From: an uncultured Hymenobacter sp.
GTDB taxonomy: Bacteria > Bacteroidota > Bacteroidia > Cytophagales > Hymenobacteraceae
Assembly: GCA_937871705.1 (NCBI GenBank)
Contig: CALMOO010000411.1
Coordinates: forward strand, 1-7,718
Length of the DNA stretch: 7,718 nt
Direction: 5' to 3'
Position 1 is the first letter of the stretch. Each line of letters begins with the position of its first letter. Position numbers and translations under genes: made by a program. Below the pieces are notes generated by a model. That model ran no database searches. It had not been told where the DNA came from and was given only the letters and a program-made list of their open reading frames with translations. Shown one piece after another: positions 1-7,400 of this stretch.

Positions 1-1
1 T

Positions 2-145
2 ATTCAACGAGACCCCGCGCTGTTTTATGACTTGGGGCACCTTAGTGAAGAAGGACACCGCTACTTGGCTGCCGAATTAGTCGGCATACTCTCTCCTTGT
101 AGTAGCTTAAGCAGCAAGGATTCTTTACACTTACAGCCGGATTAA
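2..145 (+). CDS. SGNH/GDSL-family hydrolase, C-terminal fragment (5' end outside window)
   Basis: Frame 2 is open from the left edge to a TAA at 143-145 and encodes 47 residues. The fragment reads DPALFYDLGHLSEEGHRYLA and then AELVGIL, which matches the last block of SGNH/GDSL hydrolases: a catalytic Asp-x-x-His (D at 29-31, H at 38-40) followed by the typical G-x-x-x-L-A helix. Members of this family are Ser/His/Asp esterases or acetyl-transfer enzymes; the FYDxxHL style is often seen in proteins that accompany membrane O-acyltransferases, so an extracytoplasmic role in polysaccharide acylation is possible but cannot be judged from the tail alone. The last 17 or so residues (SPCSSLSS...) are low-complexity and lie beyond the domain. 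The gene converges on the minus-strand tail gene and overlaps it by 15 bases. Family assignment is fairly secure; substrate is unknown. Confidence 0.72.
   Translation: MQRDPALFYDLGHLSEEGHRYLAAELVGILSPCSSLSSKDSLHLQPD
94..120 (+). terminator. Possible terminator hairpin inside the 3' end of the SGNH gene
   Basis: TCCTTG (94-99) pairs with CAAGGA (115-120), a 6-bp stem extendable by one T-G wobble, and is followed by TTCTTT on the plus strand. The position is odd because the hairpin lies within the coding sequence, about 23 bases before the stop. The loop is long and the T tract is interrupted, so termination would be weak. No T tract follows on the minus strand. Confidence 0.25.
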
Positions 146-2269
146 TTCTACGGCCGTGCTGGCCGCATCCGCTTCCCAGCTGTCAATTTTATTGATAAAA
201 AACCAGGCCTGCTCATCTTCCAGCCACGTGAGCTGCAGCTGGTCGAAGGCCACCACCTCCGCGGCTGTCAGCCGCACGTAGGGCCGCAGCACCAAGGGCC
301 GCACCAGCGCCGCCGCCAGGTGCGGGTAGTAGCGGGGCAGCAGGGAGCGCGTGAAGTCGAAGTCTTCCGCCTGGCTGCGCAGCACGAAGTAGCTCAGGCG
401 CATGCTCACTTCCTGCTGCTGGCCCAAATCATCTTCGAGCAGCACCTGCCTGGTAGCTGCGAGCTGGTAGCACAAGCGCGGCTCAGCCTGCTGCACATCA
501 AAGTCATCGGTAAAGAGCTTGGCGCGGGCCGCTATGGCTTCCGCCAGGGAGTAAGTACCGTCATCCTGCGCATCCTGAATCACTTGCAAATCGGCCTGGT
601 AGTCGCTGCCTGCTTTGGGCTTCCAGTAGGGCAGCAGCAAGAGGCCAGCATCCCCTACGACACTCGCCGCGAAGGGGAGCGTCAGTACATCTTTCGTGGC
701 ATCGAGGCTGGTATCCCCAGCCCCATTGTCAAGATAGCCGGCGGCGAAGGCTAGAGCCGATTTCTTGGCGGCATCATCATCCCAACCAATGCCGGCATGC
801 GCCTGGTCCCACTTGGCGTGCGCGTACTCGGTGTTACTGTCATCCTCTTTCCAGCGAAACCAGTTGCGCTGGGCAAAGTCACCCAGCTTCCAGCTACGTT
901 TGGCCGGCTGCGAGCCATCGCGGCGCGCGCTCCAGTCCAGCCCGGTAGTGGCTGGGTTGTCGAGTACGACGGCGGTGCGGCGGAAAGTCACAGCATTGGT
1001 GTAGGGGTTAGTAGTTTGCGTCAGCCCGTAGAGTTGTACGAAGGCTTTTACGAAATCCTTTTGCGGCATATCCGGGAGCCAGTCCGAGAGGTGCACCCGG
1101 CCACGAGGCGGGAAATCAGCCAGCAGCTGCACGGTGAGGCGGCCCTTGGGCAGCAAGTCCCAAAAGGTGTCGGTGGGCCAGGTGTTGTACGTTTTCCAGC
1201 GGTCGAACTTGTAGCGGGCCTGCACCACGTCGCCGGGCTTGAGCAACTGGCGCTCGGCCAGGGCCGTGAGCGTCGTTTCCAGTACGCCCCCACCGCGAAT
1301 GGCATCCTCATTGCCTACGAGCACGCCGTTGACGAACACTTGCGCGGTCGCACTCACTTCGCCAGGCAGGATAGGATTGCAGTAAATATGTACATCCTGC
1401 TCAGCCTTGAGGTCGTAGTAGCCGGGCAAGGTGATGGTGCGCGTGAACAGCACCGTATCGACCTGAGCGGCACTGCCGACGTGCAGGTCGGGGTCCTGCT
1501 TGGTGGCGCCAGTCTGGTAGTAGGGTAATACCGCATCTTGCTCCGAGGTGAAGCGCCGGCGTTGGTCAGTAGGGTTGTAGCCTATTACTGACTCGTCGGC
1601 TTGGCGCGTTGCATCAGAATAGCCGTAGGGCTGCGTTGCGGGTAGTAAGGCTGTGTCGAAAATGGGGGGTAGGGTGCCGCTCCACTTTACCCCAGCATCG
1701 GTAAAGATTTGCTCGAAAACCGCACGGGCGTAGGCTGTCGGCCAATACCCCGCCTCGTAGAGCTTGCTGCTCATGGGGGGTAGGGGTGGTGCGCCCAGGC
1801 CGCGGTCATAGAGGTCGTAGACGTAGCCGCGCTGATAACTCGTATTGGCAGCAGCAGCTACCACGTTGGCCAGGGTCCACTCGTGGTCGAAGGCTGACAT
1901 ATCCAGGTCGCGCAGGGTTTTATCACCGAGTAGGTCGTAGAACGCCTTGTTGCCGGCGAGCAGCTGGCCGGTGTAGCCGGTGCGTGGCGTATAGTCCGAA
2001 AGCCGTAGCCGAGCACCAGGTAGCACTTCCACGCCGCTGACTTCGAGGCAGACGGCCGCACCTTGGTAGGGCGCACTGCTCAAGCTGGTGCCGACGTGCG
2101 GCTGAGCTAGGCGCTTATGCGTGGTCACGTCATCCGGGAGCGCGAAGCTCGTCGAGAACGCAGCCTGCACCGTGTCGGGCTTGGTGATGTCGTTATCTTG
2201 GCGCGTAATGGCCACGCGCCCGCTGAGCACCTGCGCTGAGCCATCGGCATATTTGAGAAGGTAAGCCAT
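131..2269 (-). CDS. Phage tail/baseplate-hub-like structural protein (712 aa)
   Basis: This 712-residue soluble protein has no signal peptide or membrane segment. Near the N-terminus (residues 28-45) it carries ITKPDTVQAAFSTSFALP, resembling the 'F-S-x-x-F-x-L-P' block that I associate with large tail proteins of Bacteroidetes phages and prophages. Around residues 405-416 it has DFVKAFVQLYGL followed by a short strand-rich stretch (NAVTFRR), similar to the 'D-F-l-k-x-l-x-x-x-f-n-l' helix of baseplate-hub or tail-tip proteins. The remainder alternates beta-rich and aromatic segments, as expected for a structural protein. The start is well fixed: the ATG overlaps the upstream stop in a TAATG arrangement, so translation is probably coupled to the 140-aa gene. 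The likely role is in the tail tip or baseplate that joins the tube to the receptor-binding fibre. The exact virion position is inferred, and a generic 'phage-related hypothetical protein' is the fallback call. No terminator is visible downstream on this strand. Confidence 0.6.
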   Translation of the reverse strand: MAYLLKYADGSAQVLSGRVAITRQDNDITKPDTVQAAFSTSFALPDDVTTHKRLAQPHVGTSLSSAPYQGAAVCLEVSGVEVLPGARLRLSDYTPRTGYTGQLLAGNKAFYDLLGDKTLRDLDMSAFDHEWTLANVVAAAANTSYQRGYVYDLYDRGLGAPPLPPMSSKLYEAGYWPTAYARAVFEQIFTDAGVKWSGTLPPIFDTALLPATQPYGYSDATRQADESVIGYNPTDQRRRFTSEQDAVLPYYQTGATKQDPDLHVGSAAQVDTVLFTRTITLPGYYDLKAEQDVHIYCNPILPGEVSATAQVFVNGVLVGNEDAIRGGGVLETTLTALAERQLLKPGDVVQARYKFDRWKTYNTWPTDTFWDLLPKGRLTVQLLADFPPRGRVHLSDWLPDMPQKDFVKAFVQLYGLTQTTNPYTNAVTFRRTAVVLDNPATTGLDWSARRDGSQPAKRSWKLGDFAQRNWFRWKEDDSNTEYAHAKWDQAHAGIGWDDDAAKKSALAFAAGYLDNGAGDTSLDATKDVLTLPFAASVVGDAGLLLLPYWKPKAGSDYQADLQVIQDAQDDGTYSLAEAIAARAKLFTDDFDVQQAEPRLCYQLAATRQVLLEDDLGQQQEVSMRLSYFVLRSQAEDFDFTRSLLPRYYPHLAAALVRPLVLRPYVRLTAAEVVAFDQLQLTWLEDEQAWFFINKIDSWEADAASTAVELIRL

Positions 2270-2691
2270 TAGTGGGTAAGGGCGTTACGAGCAGGAAGCT
2301 TGATATCGAGGTCGAAGGTGTAGCGACCATCGGAGCTGGTGCGGGTAGCCGTGGCACTGGCGGCCACGAGCACGGGCACACGCTGGCCATTGGCATACTG
2401 CCGATAGACCTGGGGCGAGTCGATAAGAGTGCTCAATACCTGGTGCTGGGCTTCGCTCAGGTCGCCCACGCGCACGGTGAGCGTGTCGGTGCCAGCGCGG
2501 CGTACGGCTACCGTGGCGCGATTATCGGCCGTGCTCAGGTCGGTAGCGTCGGTGACTTCTGTTTTGTCGTCGATGTCACCGGGAAAGAAAAAGCCCTCCC
2601 AGGTGCCGAGCCAACTAAGCCAGCGCAAGTAGACGCCGAGTGGTGAGCAGAAAGCTAGTGTGAGGGTCAGGGGCTTGGCTAAGTAGCTCAT
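2269..2691 (-). CDS. Small phage tail-associated protein (140 aa)
   Basis: I chose the ATG at 2689-2691, giving MSYLAKPLTLTL. The frame can be extended 12 codons upstream to a TTG at 2725-2727, but that extension (MLPAKLRGKFEA) looks like leader sequence. The protein has an N-terminal beta-rich part containing YLRWLSWLGTWEGFFF, then a region LSEAQHQVLSTLIDSPQVY (about residues 79-97), and ends with a strand that includes TFDLDIKLP. A 'W-L-x-x-x-G-x-W-e-x-f-x-F' motif together with a later 'l-l-x-S-P-x-V' motif is, to my recollection, a pairing found in minor tail proteins of Bacteroidetes prophages that sit just before a large hub-like protein. The stop overlaps the start of the 712-aa gene by one base. 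No membrane segment or catalytic motif is visible. The biochemical role is unknown; its place in a tail operon is supported mainly by context. Confidence 0.55.
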   Translation of the reverse strand: MSYLAKPLTLTLAFCSPLGVYLRWLSWLGTWEGFFFPGDIDDKTEVTDATDLSTADNRATVAVRRAGTDTLTVRVGDLSEAQHQVLSTLIDSPQVYRQYANGQRVPVLVAASATATRTSSDGRYTFDLDIKLPARNALTH

Positions 2692-2768
2692 AGCCTCAAA
2701 TTTCCCGCGCAGCTTAGCTGGCAGCAAATCAAAGTGTCAAAAGCGTAACTGGATTTTGAAGGGCTACG

Positions 2769-2790
2769 AAAAAGCCCCGCCGGGTGGGGC
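2769..2790 (-). terminator. Intrinsic terminator after the 48-aa gene
   Basis: Read on the minus strand, GCCCC and GGGGC (2786-2790 and 2774-2778) form a 5-bp all-GC stem with a 7-base loop, followed directly by TTTTT (2769-2773). It begins about 33 bases past the stop of the 48-aa gene and upstream of the 140-aa gene, so the tail pair probably has its own promoter between about 2692 and 2768 or relies on readthrough. I found no convincing TAnnTTTG element there. Confidence 0.65.
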
Positions 2791-2822
2791 GAGGCTGATG
2801 ACAGGTAGGTGGTAGGCTTACG

Positions 2823-2969
2823 CTACCAATTGAACGTTTTTATTGCAGTTACGAGTAGCGCGAGCAGTCCTAAGAGAATAACGGCGATGATATTAGAGTT
2901 GAAGGGCTTCGTGTAGCCAGGCTTGCTTGAGCGCTTGCGTTTCGTAGAAGTAGAGGCAGTAGTCATCAT
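2823..2969 (-). CDS. Small single-pass membrane protein (48 aa)
   Basis: This ORF has two consecutive ATG codons (2967-2969 and 2964-2966) and ends at TAG (2823-2825). The N-terminal third is Thr/Ser-rich and strongly basic (KRKRSSK, residues 10-16). A hydrophobic stretch at about residues 27-43 (IIAVILLGLLALLVTAI) is long enough for one membrane helix, and the protein ends in KTFNW. The positive N-terminus suggests an N-in orientation. It has a good promoter-like element 15 bases upstream and an intrinsic terminator downstream, which together support it as a real one-gene unit. I do not recognise a family. Being small, membrane-bound and in a tail region, it could be holin-like or act on the host envelope, but nothing in the sequence decides this. 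Confidence 0.55.
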   Translation of the reverse strand: MMTTASTSTKRKRSSKPGYTKPFNSNIIAVILLGLLALLVTAIKTFNW

Positions 2970-2984
2970 GTGGGCGGCTTCTTA

Positions 2985-2992
2985 CAAAGGTA
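2985..2992 (-). promoter_or_regulatory. Bacteroidetes-type -7 promoter element for the 48-aa gene
   Basis: The minus strand reads TACCTTTG, an exact match to the Bacteroidetes -7 consensus TAnnTTTG, ending 15 bases before the first ATG. A TTTG that could serve as the -33 element lies upstream at 3004-3007, but the spacing (11 bases) is shorter than the usual 19-21, so that half is unsupported. The 5' untranslated leader would be very short. Confidence 0.45.
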
Positions 2993-3002
2993 TCTACATA
3001 CG

Positions 3003-3016
3003 GCAAAAAGCCTCGC
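3003..3016. repeat. 14-bp direct repeat, left copy
   Basis: GCAAAAAGCCTCGC occurs here and again, identically and in the same orientation, at 4412-4425. Both copies form the T-tract arm of a terminator as read on the minus strand. The two copies bracket the acyltransferase and the 55-aa gene. Confidence 0.8.
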
Positions 3017-3026
3017 GGGGTGAGGC
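3005..3026 (-). terminator. Orphan minus-strand intrinsic terminator
   Basis: On the minus strand GCCTC (3026-3022) pairs with GAGGC (3014-3010) around a 7-base loop, followed by TTTTT (3009-3005). No minus-strand gene ends next to it: the neighbouring sequence upstream on that strand is the plus-strand acyltransferase. It may be the former terminator of the long fibre gene, now separated from it by the acyltransferase cassette, or a block to antisense transcription. Confidence 0.55.
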
Positions 3027-3050
3027 AGGGCTTAGGCAGCAACTGACTGG

Positions 3051-3058
3051 TAACTTTA
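3051..3058 (+). promoter_or_regulatory. Weak candidate -7 element for the acyltransferase cassette
   Basis: TAACTTTA differs from the Bacteroidetes consensus TAnnTTTG at its last base and lies 27 bases before the acyltransferase ATG, a reasonable distance. No TTTG is seen at the expected -33 position. The leader that follows is A/T-rich (TTTATTGTTTTTTC), as is common before Bacteroidetes start codons that lack a Shine-Dalgarno sequence. Confidence 0.25.
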
Positions 3059-3085
3059 CCAACTTATTGCATTTATTGTTTTTTC

Positions 3086-4231
3086 ATGGTTGATACCGCT
3101 CCTGTTATTATAGCTCCGCCTGCCAAGCTTAATTATGTTAACGCCCTGCGCGGCTGGGCCATTTTACTGGTACTGCTAGTCCACAACGGGCTCTACGGCT
3201 CGACTGACTTGCACTATTTCTCTCCGCTGTTGCAAACCGTTGTTAACCAAGGCGCCAGAGGTGTGCAGTTGTTTTTCGTAATGTCGGCTTTTACGCTGTT
3301 CCTCTCCATGTCTAGGCGCAAGCAGGAAAAGCATCCTACGCGCAACTTCTTCCTGCGTAGGTTCTTTCGAATTGCTCCGATGTTCTACGTGGGTATTGCC
3401 TTCTACACCTATTGGTTCAGTGGCGTGATGGGGCACCCAGTTTCGCTGGCCAAGATTGTAGCAAGCCTTACCTTTTTGCACGGTGTAAATCCCTACTGGA
3501 TAGATTCTTTAGTGCCTGGGAGTTGGTCGCTAGCAGCCGAGTGGTGGTTTTATGCACTTGCACCATTTTTAATGCCGCGCTTAACTACGGTAGATAAAGC
3601 CGTGCGCTTCATTGCGTACACCATGTTGGCTGCCTGTCTACTGAGCATAGTACTTACACCCTTGCATGCTATTCCTGAACAGGAATTATGGTATAGTTTC
3701 CTGTTCTCATTTTGGAGCAACCAACTCCCGGTTTTCGGCTTTGGTATTCTCCTGTATTTACTGCTAACGAAGGATGGCCAGGATAAGAGCTTGCAGGCGA
3801 CTACGCTGCTCTTGGCTGCCGGAGCTGTTCTGTTTGTGCTGTTTACCGGCTTTGGCAACAACTCATTGCAACGCACTGGAGCAGTCAGTGAAGGGCAGCA
3901 TTATTGGTTTGCAGGCGCATTTATGCTGCTTGCGCTAGGTCTAAGCAAGCATGCACCAAGGCTCTTAGTGAATCCGATAATAAATTATATCGGTGAGATT
4001 TCATTTTCATTCTACCTATGCCACTTCGCTATCCTATTTATGCTGGAGCGTACAGGTCATTCTGACCTGATTCATCCTACGCGAATGCTGACTGCTTTAC
4101 TCGACTTTAGTTTGCGCTATGTCTTGGTGGCAATTGGCAGCATTCTAATTTCTACAGCACTGTATCGACTGGTTGAAATACCTGCGCAGAATCTTGGCAA
4201 GCGACTTATCGTTTATCTTGAGAAAAATTAA
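3086..4231 (+). CDS. Acyltransferase family 3 (OafA/YrhL-like) membrane O-acyltransferase
   Basis: This 381-residue multi-pass membrane protein has the normal length for a stand-alone AT3 domain. The first membrane segment carries the family's conserved R-X10-H motif (R22 to H33, in NALRGWAILLVLLVHNG). Other family blocks are present in order: GARGVQLFFVMSAF (57-69; the usual S-G is S-A here), FFLRRFFRIAPMFY (88-101), GSWSLAAEWWFY (145-156), ISFSFYLCHF (305-314) and a final VEIPAQ (363-368). About ten hydrophobic segments are apparent and no SGNH domain is fused. AT3 proteins move acyl groups, usually acetyl, across the inner membrane onto polysaccharides or other surface glycans; phage-borne members alter O-antigen. 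The gene opposes the surrounding tail genes and is visibly lower in GC (sampled 60-base lines give 43-47 %, against 60-70 % in flanking genes), indicating separate acquisition. The substrate cannot be read from the sequence. The family call is very secure. Confidence 0.93.
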   Translation: MVDTAPVIIAPPAKLNYVNALRGWAILLVLLVHNGLYGSTDLHYFSPLLQTVVNQGARGVQLFFVMSAFTLFLSMSRRKQEKHPTRNFFLRRFFRIAPMFYVGIAFYTYWFSGVMGHPVSLAKIVASLTFLHGVNPYWIDSLVPGSWSLAAEWWFYALAPFLMPRLTTVDKAVRFIAYTMLAACLLSIVLTPLHAIPEQELWYSFLFSFWSNQLPVFGFGILLYLLLTKDGQDKSLQATTLLLAAGAVLFVLFTGFGNNSLQRTGAVSEGQHYWFAGAFMLLALGLSKHAPRLLVNPIINYIGEISFSFYLCHFAILFMLERTGHSDLIHPTRMLTALLDFSLRYVLVAIGSILISTALYRLVEIPAQNLGKRLIVYLEKN

Positions 4232-4243
4232 GCACTCCTTATC

Positions 4244-4411
4244 ATGCAATACATCGCCGAATACGGATTCCACGCATTTGTCTTAGTTATGCTAGCTGGC
4301 TTCGTTTGGCGTATTTGCATTCTATTCTCACACGCGGAGGAAGATGAATGGCCAGATGAAAAACAGAAGCGGGATGATATGTGGCATGACAGTGGTGCCG
4401 ATGGTATGTAA
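4244..4411 (+). CDS. Membrane microprotein downstream of the acyltransferase (55 aa)
   Basis: The ORF starts 12 bases after the acyltransferase stop and ends at TAA (4409-4411), two bases before a terminator, so it is almost certainly the second gene of the cassette transcript. It encodes a hydrophobic segment at about residues 9-28 (FHAFVLVMLAGFVWRICILF spans 9-28), followed by a highly charged, mainly acidic tail (HAEEDEWPDEKQKRDDMWHD, 30-49). One membrane helix with a soluble acidic tail is predicted. No clear Shine-Dalgarno sequence precedes the ATG. I do not recognise a family; a small partner or regulator of the acyltransferase is a contextual guess. The close spacing and fit to the terminator make it more likely real than chance. 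Confidence 0.55.
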   Translation: MQYIAEYGFHAFVLVMLAGFVWRICILFSHAEEDEWPDEKQKRDDMWHDSGADGM

Positions 4412-4425
4412 GCAAAAAGCCTCGC
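4412..4425. repeat. 14-bp direct repeat, right copy
   Basis: This is an identical, same-orientation copy of the GCAAAAAGCCTCGC at 3003-3016. It overlaps the left arm of the bidirectional terminator. The distance between copy starts is 1409 bases, which spans the whole acyltransferase cassette. Confidence 0.8.
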
Positions 4426-4444
4426 TCAATCGGCGAGGCTTTTT
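4414..4444. terminator. Perfect bidirectional intrinsic terminator
   Basis: AAAAAGCCTCGC (4414-4425) is the exact reverse complement of GCGAGGCTTTTT (4433-4444), giving a 12-bp stem with a 7-base loop and T tracts on both strands. It lies between two converging units: the acyltransferase/55-aa cassette ending at 4411 (+) and the long fibre-like gene ending at 4463 (-), and should stop both. Confidence 0.92.
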
Positions 4445-4462
4445 GTTGTTACAGGCTCTTAA

Positions 4463-7400
4463 CTATACAGCCACGAGGCCTAGCCCTTGCAGGCTACTGA
4501 GCACGCCGTCACCAGCAATATCTACGGTCGTGTAAAGCGCAACCGCCGTAGTTCCATAGTTGTGCACAATGGTCCAGTTGGCATCATCACTGCCGCCAAC
4601 AGTGGTGGTTTCCAGGTTCAGGCTCATGTCCGTGCGCCGCCGCAACGCATAGAAGGTGCCTGCCTGCACCGCCAGGTTGAGAGGAGCCACCGTACCAGTG
4701 CTGGGGGTCGAGCCCGAGTTGGTGTAGAACAAGTGAGCTGCTGTGCTGCCAGCCGCGTCCCGATTCAGGAACAAGCCCAGGTTCATGCTGTAATACCCGG
4801 TCGGGGTCGGGGAAGTGCTCCAGCCTACTACCACATTCAGATCGGCAGCCGTAATAGCTACGTACCCAGCGGTATTGGCTTGTAGCATGCGGCTGGCCGT
4901 GCCAATGGCGCCGTAAGTGCCTGCAGCGGCTCCATTAGTGGCGCGGGCCACGCCATTGGTCGTAGCAATGTTCGCGCCTGTTACCCCGAAGTAGGCTAGC
5001 GTCGGCGCCGGCGGCGCCGACGGTGCTGGCGCTAGCACTGGATTGGTGGCCTCGATTATGACACCATTGAGGTTAGAAGTATTGAAACGCAGGGATATAT
5101 CGAAAAAGAGCAGGTCAGGCGTAACGGAAAGCGTTTGAAAGAGGATGTTGTCCAGCGTGTTCAAGCACCAGGTCAGCTTGTTGGCGTACACCACCAGGTA
5201 CACTGTGTCTTCGTCCGTGTAGGGCACGTAGCCAGCGTTATTGCCACCATTGTAAGGCGTGTACTGGCCGAAAACCCGAATTTTATTGGGTTGCGCATTG
5301 ACGTGAAACGCATACTTGATGTCATCAAAGTGGGCGGTAGTGTTCACCGTATTCAGGCCCGCCACGTACTCGCCTTGCGCGGCGCGAATCTTCCAGTGCG
5401 CAATACCCCGAATGGTGTTTGTAGAGGAGCCAATGGCTTCTCTCAGGATGTCGCCCATCTGCCACTCCTGACCACTGCTGCCGCGTAGCGTACCGTCCGA
5501 GTCGACCGTGGCACCAACTAGGCTTTCAGGCTGGGGCGTACCTGGGTGGGCTACCAGTGTACCTGGCCCCGTGTCGGAATTGCCCACGAAAGGTGTGACC
5601 GTGCCCACGGTGCCCCCAGCGGCCACCGTAGCAATGCCGGCGGCTTGCGCGGCGGCCAGTCGGTAGTAGCCCCCACTCACCCCCACCGTACCGAGCGTAA
5701 AGTGCAGCCCTCGGTTAACCTCAAAGTAGACGGAGTAATCTACTTTGTCGGGTGTGGTATAGGCGAACACTGGGTCATTTGCTTCTAAGTCGATGAAGGC
5801 GTCCGCTGCCAAGCCAGTGGCGTCGCTAGCCTTCCAGTACGCGCGCTTGAGGTTGTTGAGGCGCACCAGGCCCTCCTTCACCTGGGCCACCGTGGCGTAC
5901 TGGTCGTTGATGGCGTAGTAGGAGGCGGCCTCGGTTACTTCCACCGTCCGCACGGGAATGCCCTTGCTGACGCCGAACGCATGGGCAATTTGGTGGCCCT
6001 GGCGGATATAGCCCAGCGTGGTGTCGGCATCGGCCCCGTAGGCCAGGTCGTTGACACCTTCCATGAACACAACCACGATGCGGGTGTAGCCTTTGCTCAG
6101 GTCCAGGGCGTTGAAGCGCTGCTGGAGCGTGGTCAGCGTTGGCACGTTCGGGCCGTGCGCGGTGGGGCCCATCGTCGTACCGGACTGCGAGAAGTTGGCG
6201 TAATCGTAGTTGGCGTTCCCAATGATGACCTTGAGCTGCGCTGGCATGGCTTGGTCGGGGTGGTCCTGCCCGTCGCGGCCGTTAGCGGCAACGGTGTAGC
6301 CATCATAGGCGTTGCCCCGGCTGGTAGACACGTACACAATCAGCACCTCATCGCTCACGACGGGCGCTGCGTTCACCGTCACTACCACATCGTCAGCTAG
6401 CGAAACGGCGCCGTCGTCATCGGTCGTAATCAAGCTAAAGATGTACGTGCCGGCCGGTGCCAAGCTTACGGTCGGGTTATTAATAGCGGTAGAATTAAAG
6501 ACTGCACCACTTGGGCCGCTTTTCTTCTGCCACGAATAACCGACAATGGTCCCGTCTGAGTCGGTGCCAGACCCCTGCAGAATAAAGCTGGCCGTTGTAG
6601 CGCCAGAGGCTATCTGTACCACATTATCACTGCCGGCGTTCGCTACTGGCAACACATTCGCCACCGTCTTCGCGGCAATCGCCTCATTGCCTGCCCAGTC
6701 GCTGACCGTGCGGCCGGTGGCAGCCTTCACGCGGTACTGCCACTCATTGGCCACGTGCGCCCCGTCATCCACGCCAATGGCGGCGTAGGCCAGCACGGTG
6801 CCGGTGTAGTGGCGGTATTCCAGGTCAGCGGTACCGAAGAGCGGATGCGAAGCCGAGAGGATACGCGCCGTGGGCTCGAAGCTAACCTCAGGCGCATCCG
6901 GCGTAGTCGTAGCCGGCGGCGTCACTACCACAGCTCCTGTGAACGGGTCGGCATTGGTGCAGAAGTCACCAGCTGGCAGGCTTCCATTCGGTGCCACGCC
7001 AATGCCTACTTCCCCGATAGCCGCAGCGCCTGCATACTTGAGGTAAATGCGATTGCCCACTTGGTAAGCAATGGCGCTCGTCAGCAGCACGTTGCCGTCA
7101 CTCCCCGGATAGAAGGCCCAATACTGCGCGTAGCTGCTATAGCCCGGCACGATGAGCACCGAGAACGTATCACCCGTGTCATCAACCTGGCCCGACTTGG
7201 GCGCAGCAGGCTTCGCGGGCGCGCCGTTGTTGGTGGTGATGGTAGTCGTACCCGTGCCGATGCCATTCACCAGGGCAATGAGCAGTGGCCGCAGGGCTAG
7301 GCCAGCATAGGCGCCCTTGCCGGGGTTCAGCTCCGCAGCGGTAAGCGCGGTGAAGCTGTCAGCGCTCACTACCTCTACCCAGCTGATGCCGACCGTAGTC

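Noticed and set aside
797..1528. Long plus-strand open frame of 243 codons
   Set aside because: It lies wholly opposite the 712-aa tail gene and has composition typical of an antisense shadow in GC-rich DNA, with no recognisable domain or start signal.
2272..2646. Plus-strand open frame of 124 codons
   Set aside because: It is the antisense of the 140-aa tail gene, which has a better start and is coupled to its neighbour.
2692..2727. TTG start extending the 140-aa protein by 12 residues
   Set aside because: The ATG at 2689-2691 gives a more natural N-terminus for a tail protein, and the extension has no visible ribosome site.
3003..4425. Acyltransferase cassette as an insertion sequence or integron cassette
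   Set aside because: No transposase, terminal inverted repeats or attC-like structure is present. The flanking 14-bp repeats are better explained as parts of terminators.
4344..4535. Plus-strand open frame of 63 codons
   Set aside because: It overlaps the 55-aa gene in another frame, reads through the strong terminator at 4414-4444 and enters the end of the opposing gene.
6755..7300. Plus-strand open frame of 181 codons
   Set aside because: It is antisense to the fibre-like gene, Arg/His-rich as expected for a reverse-strand shadow, and has no family motif.
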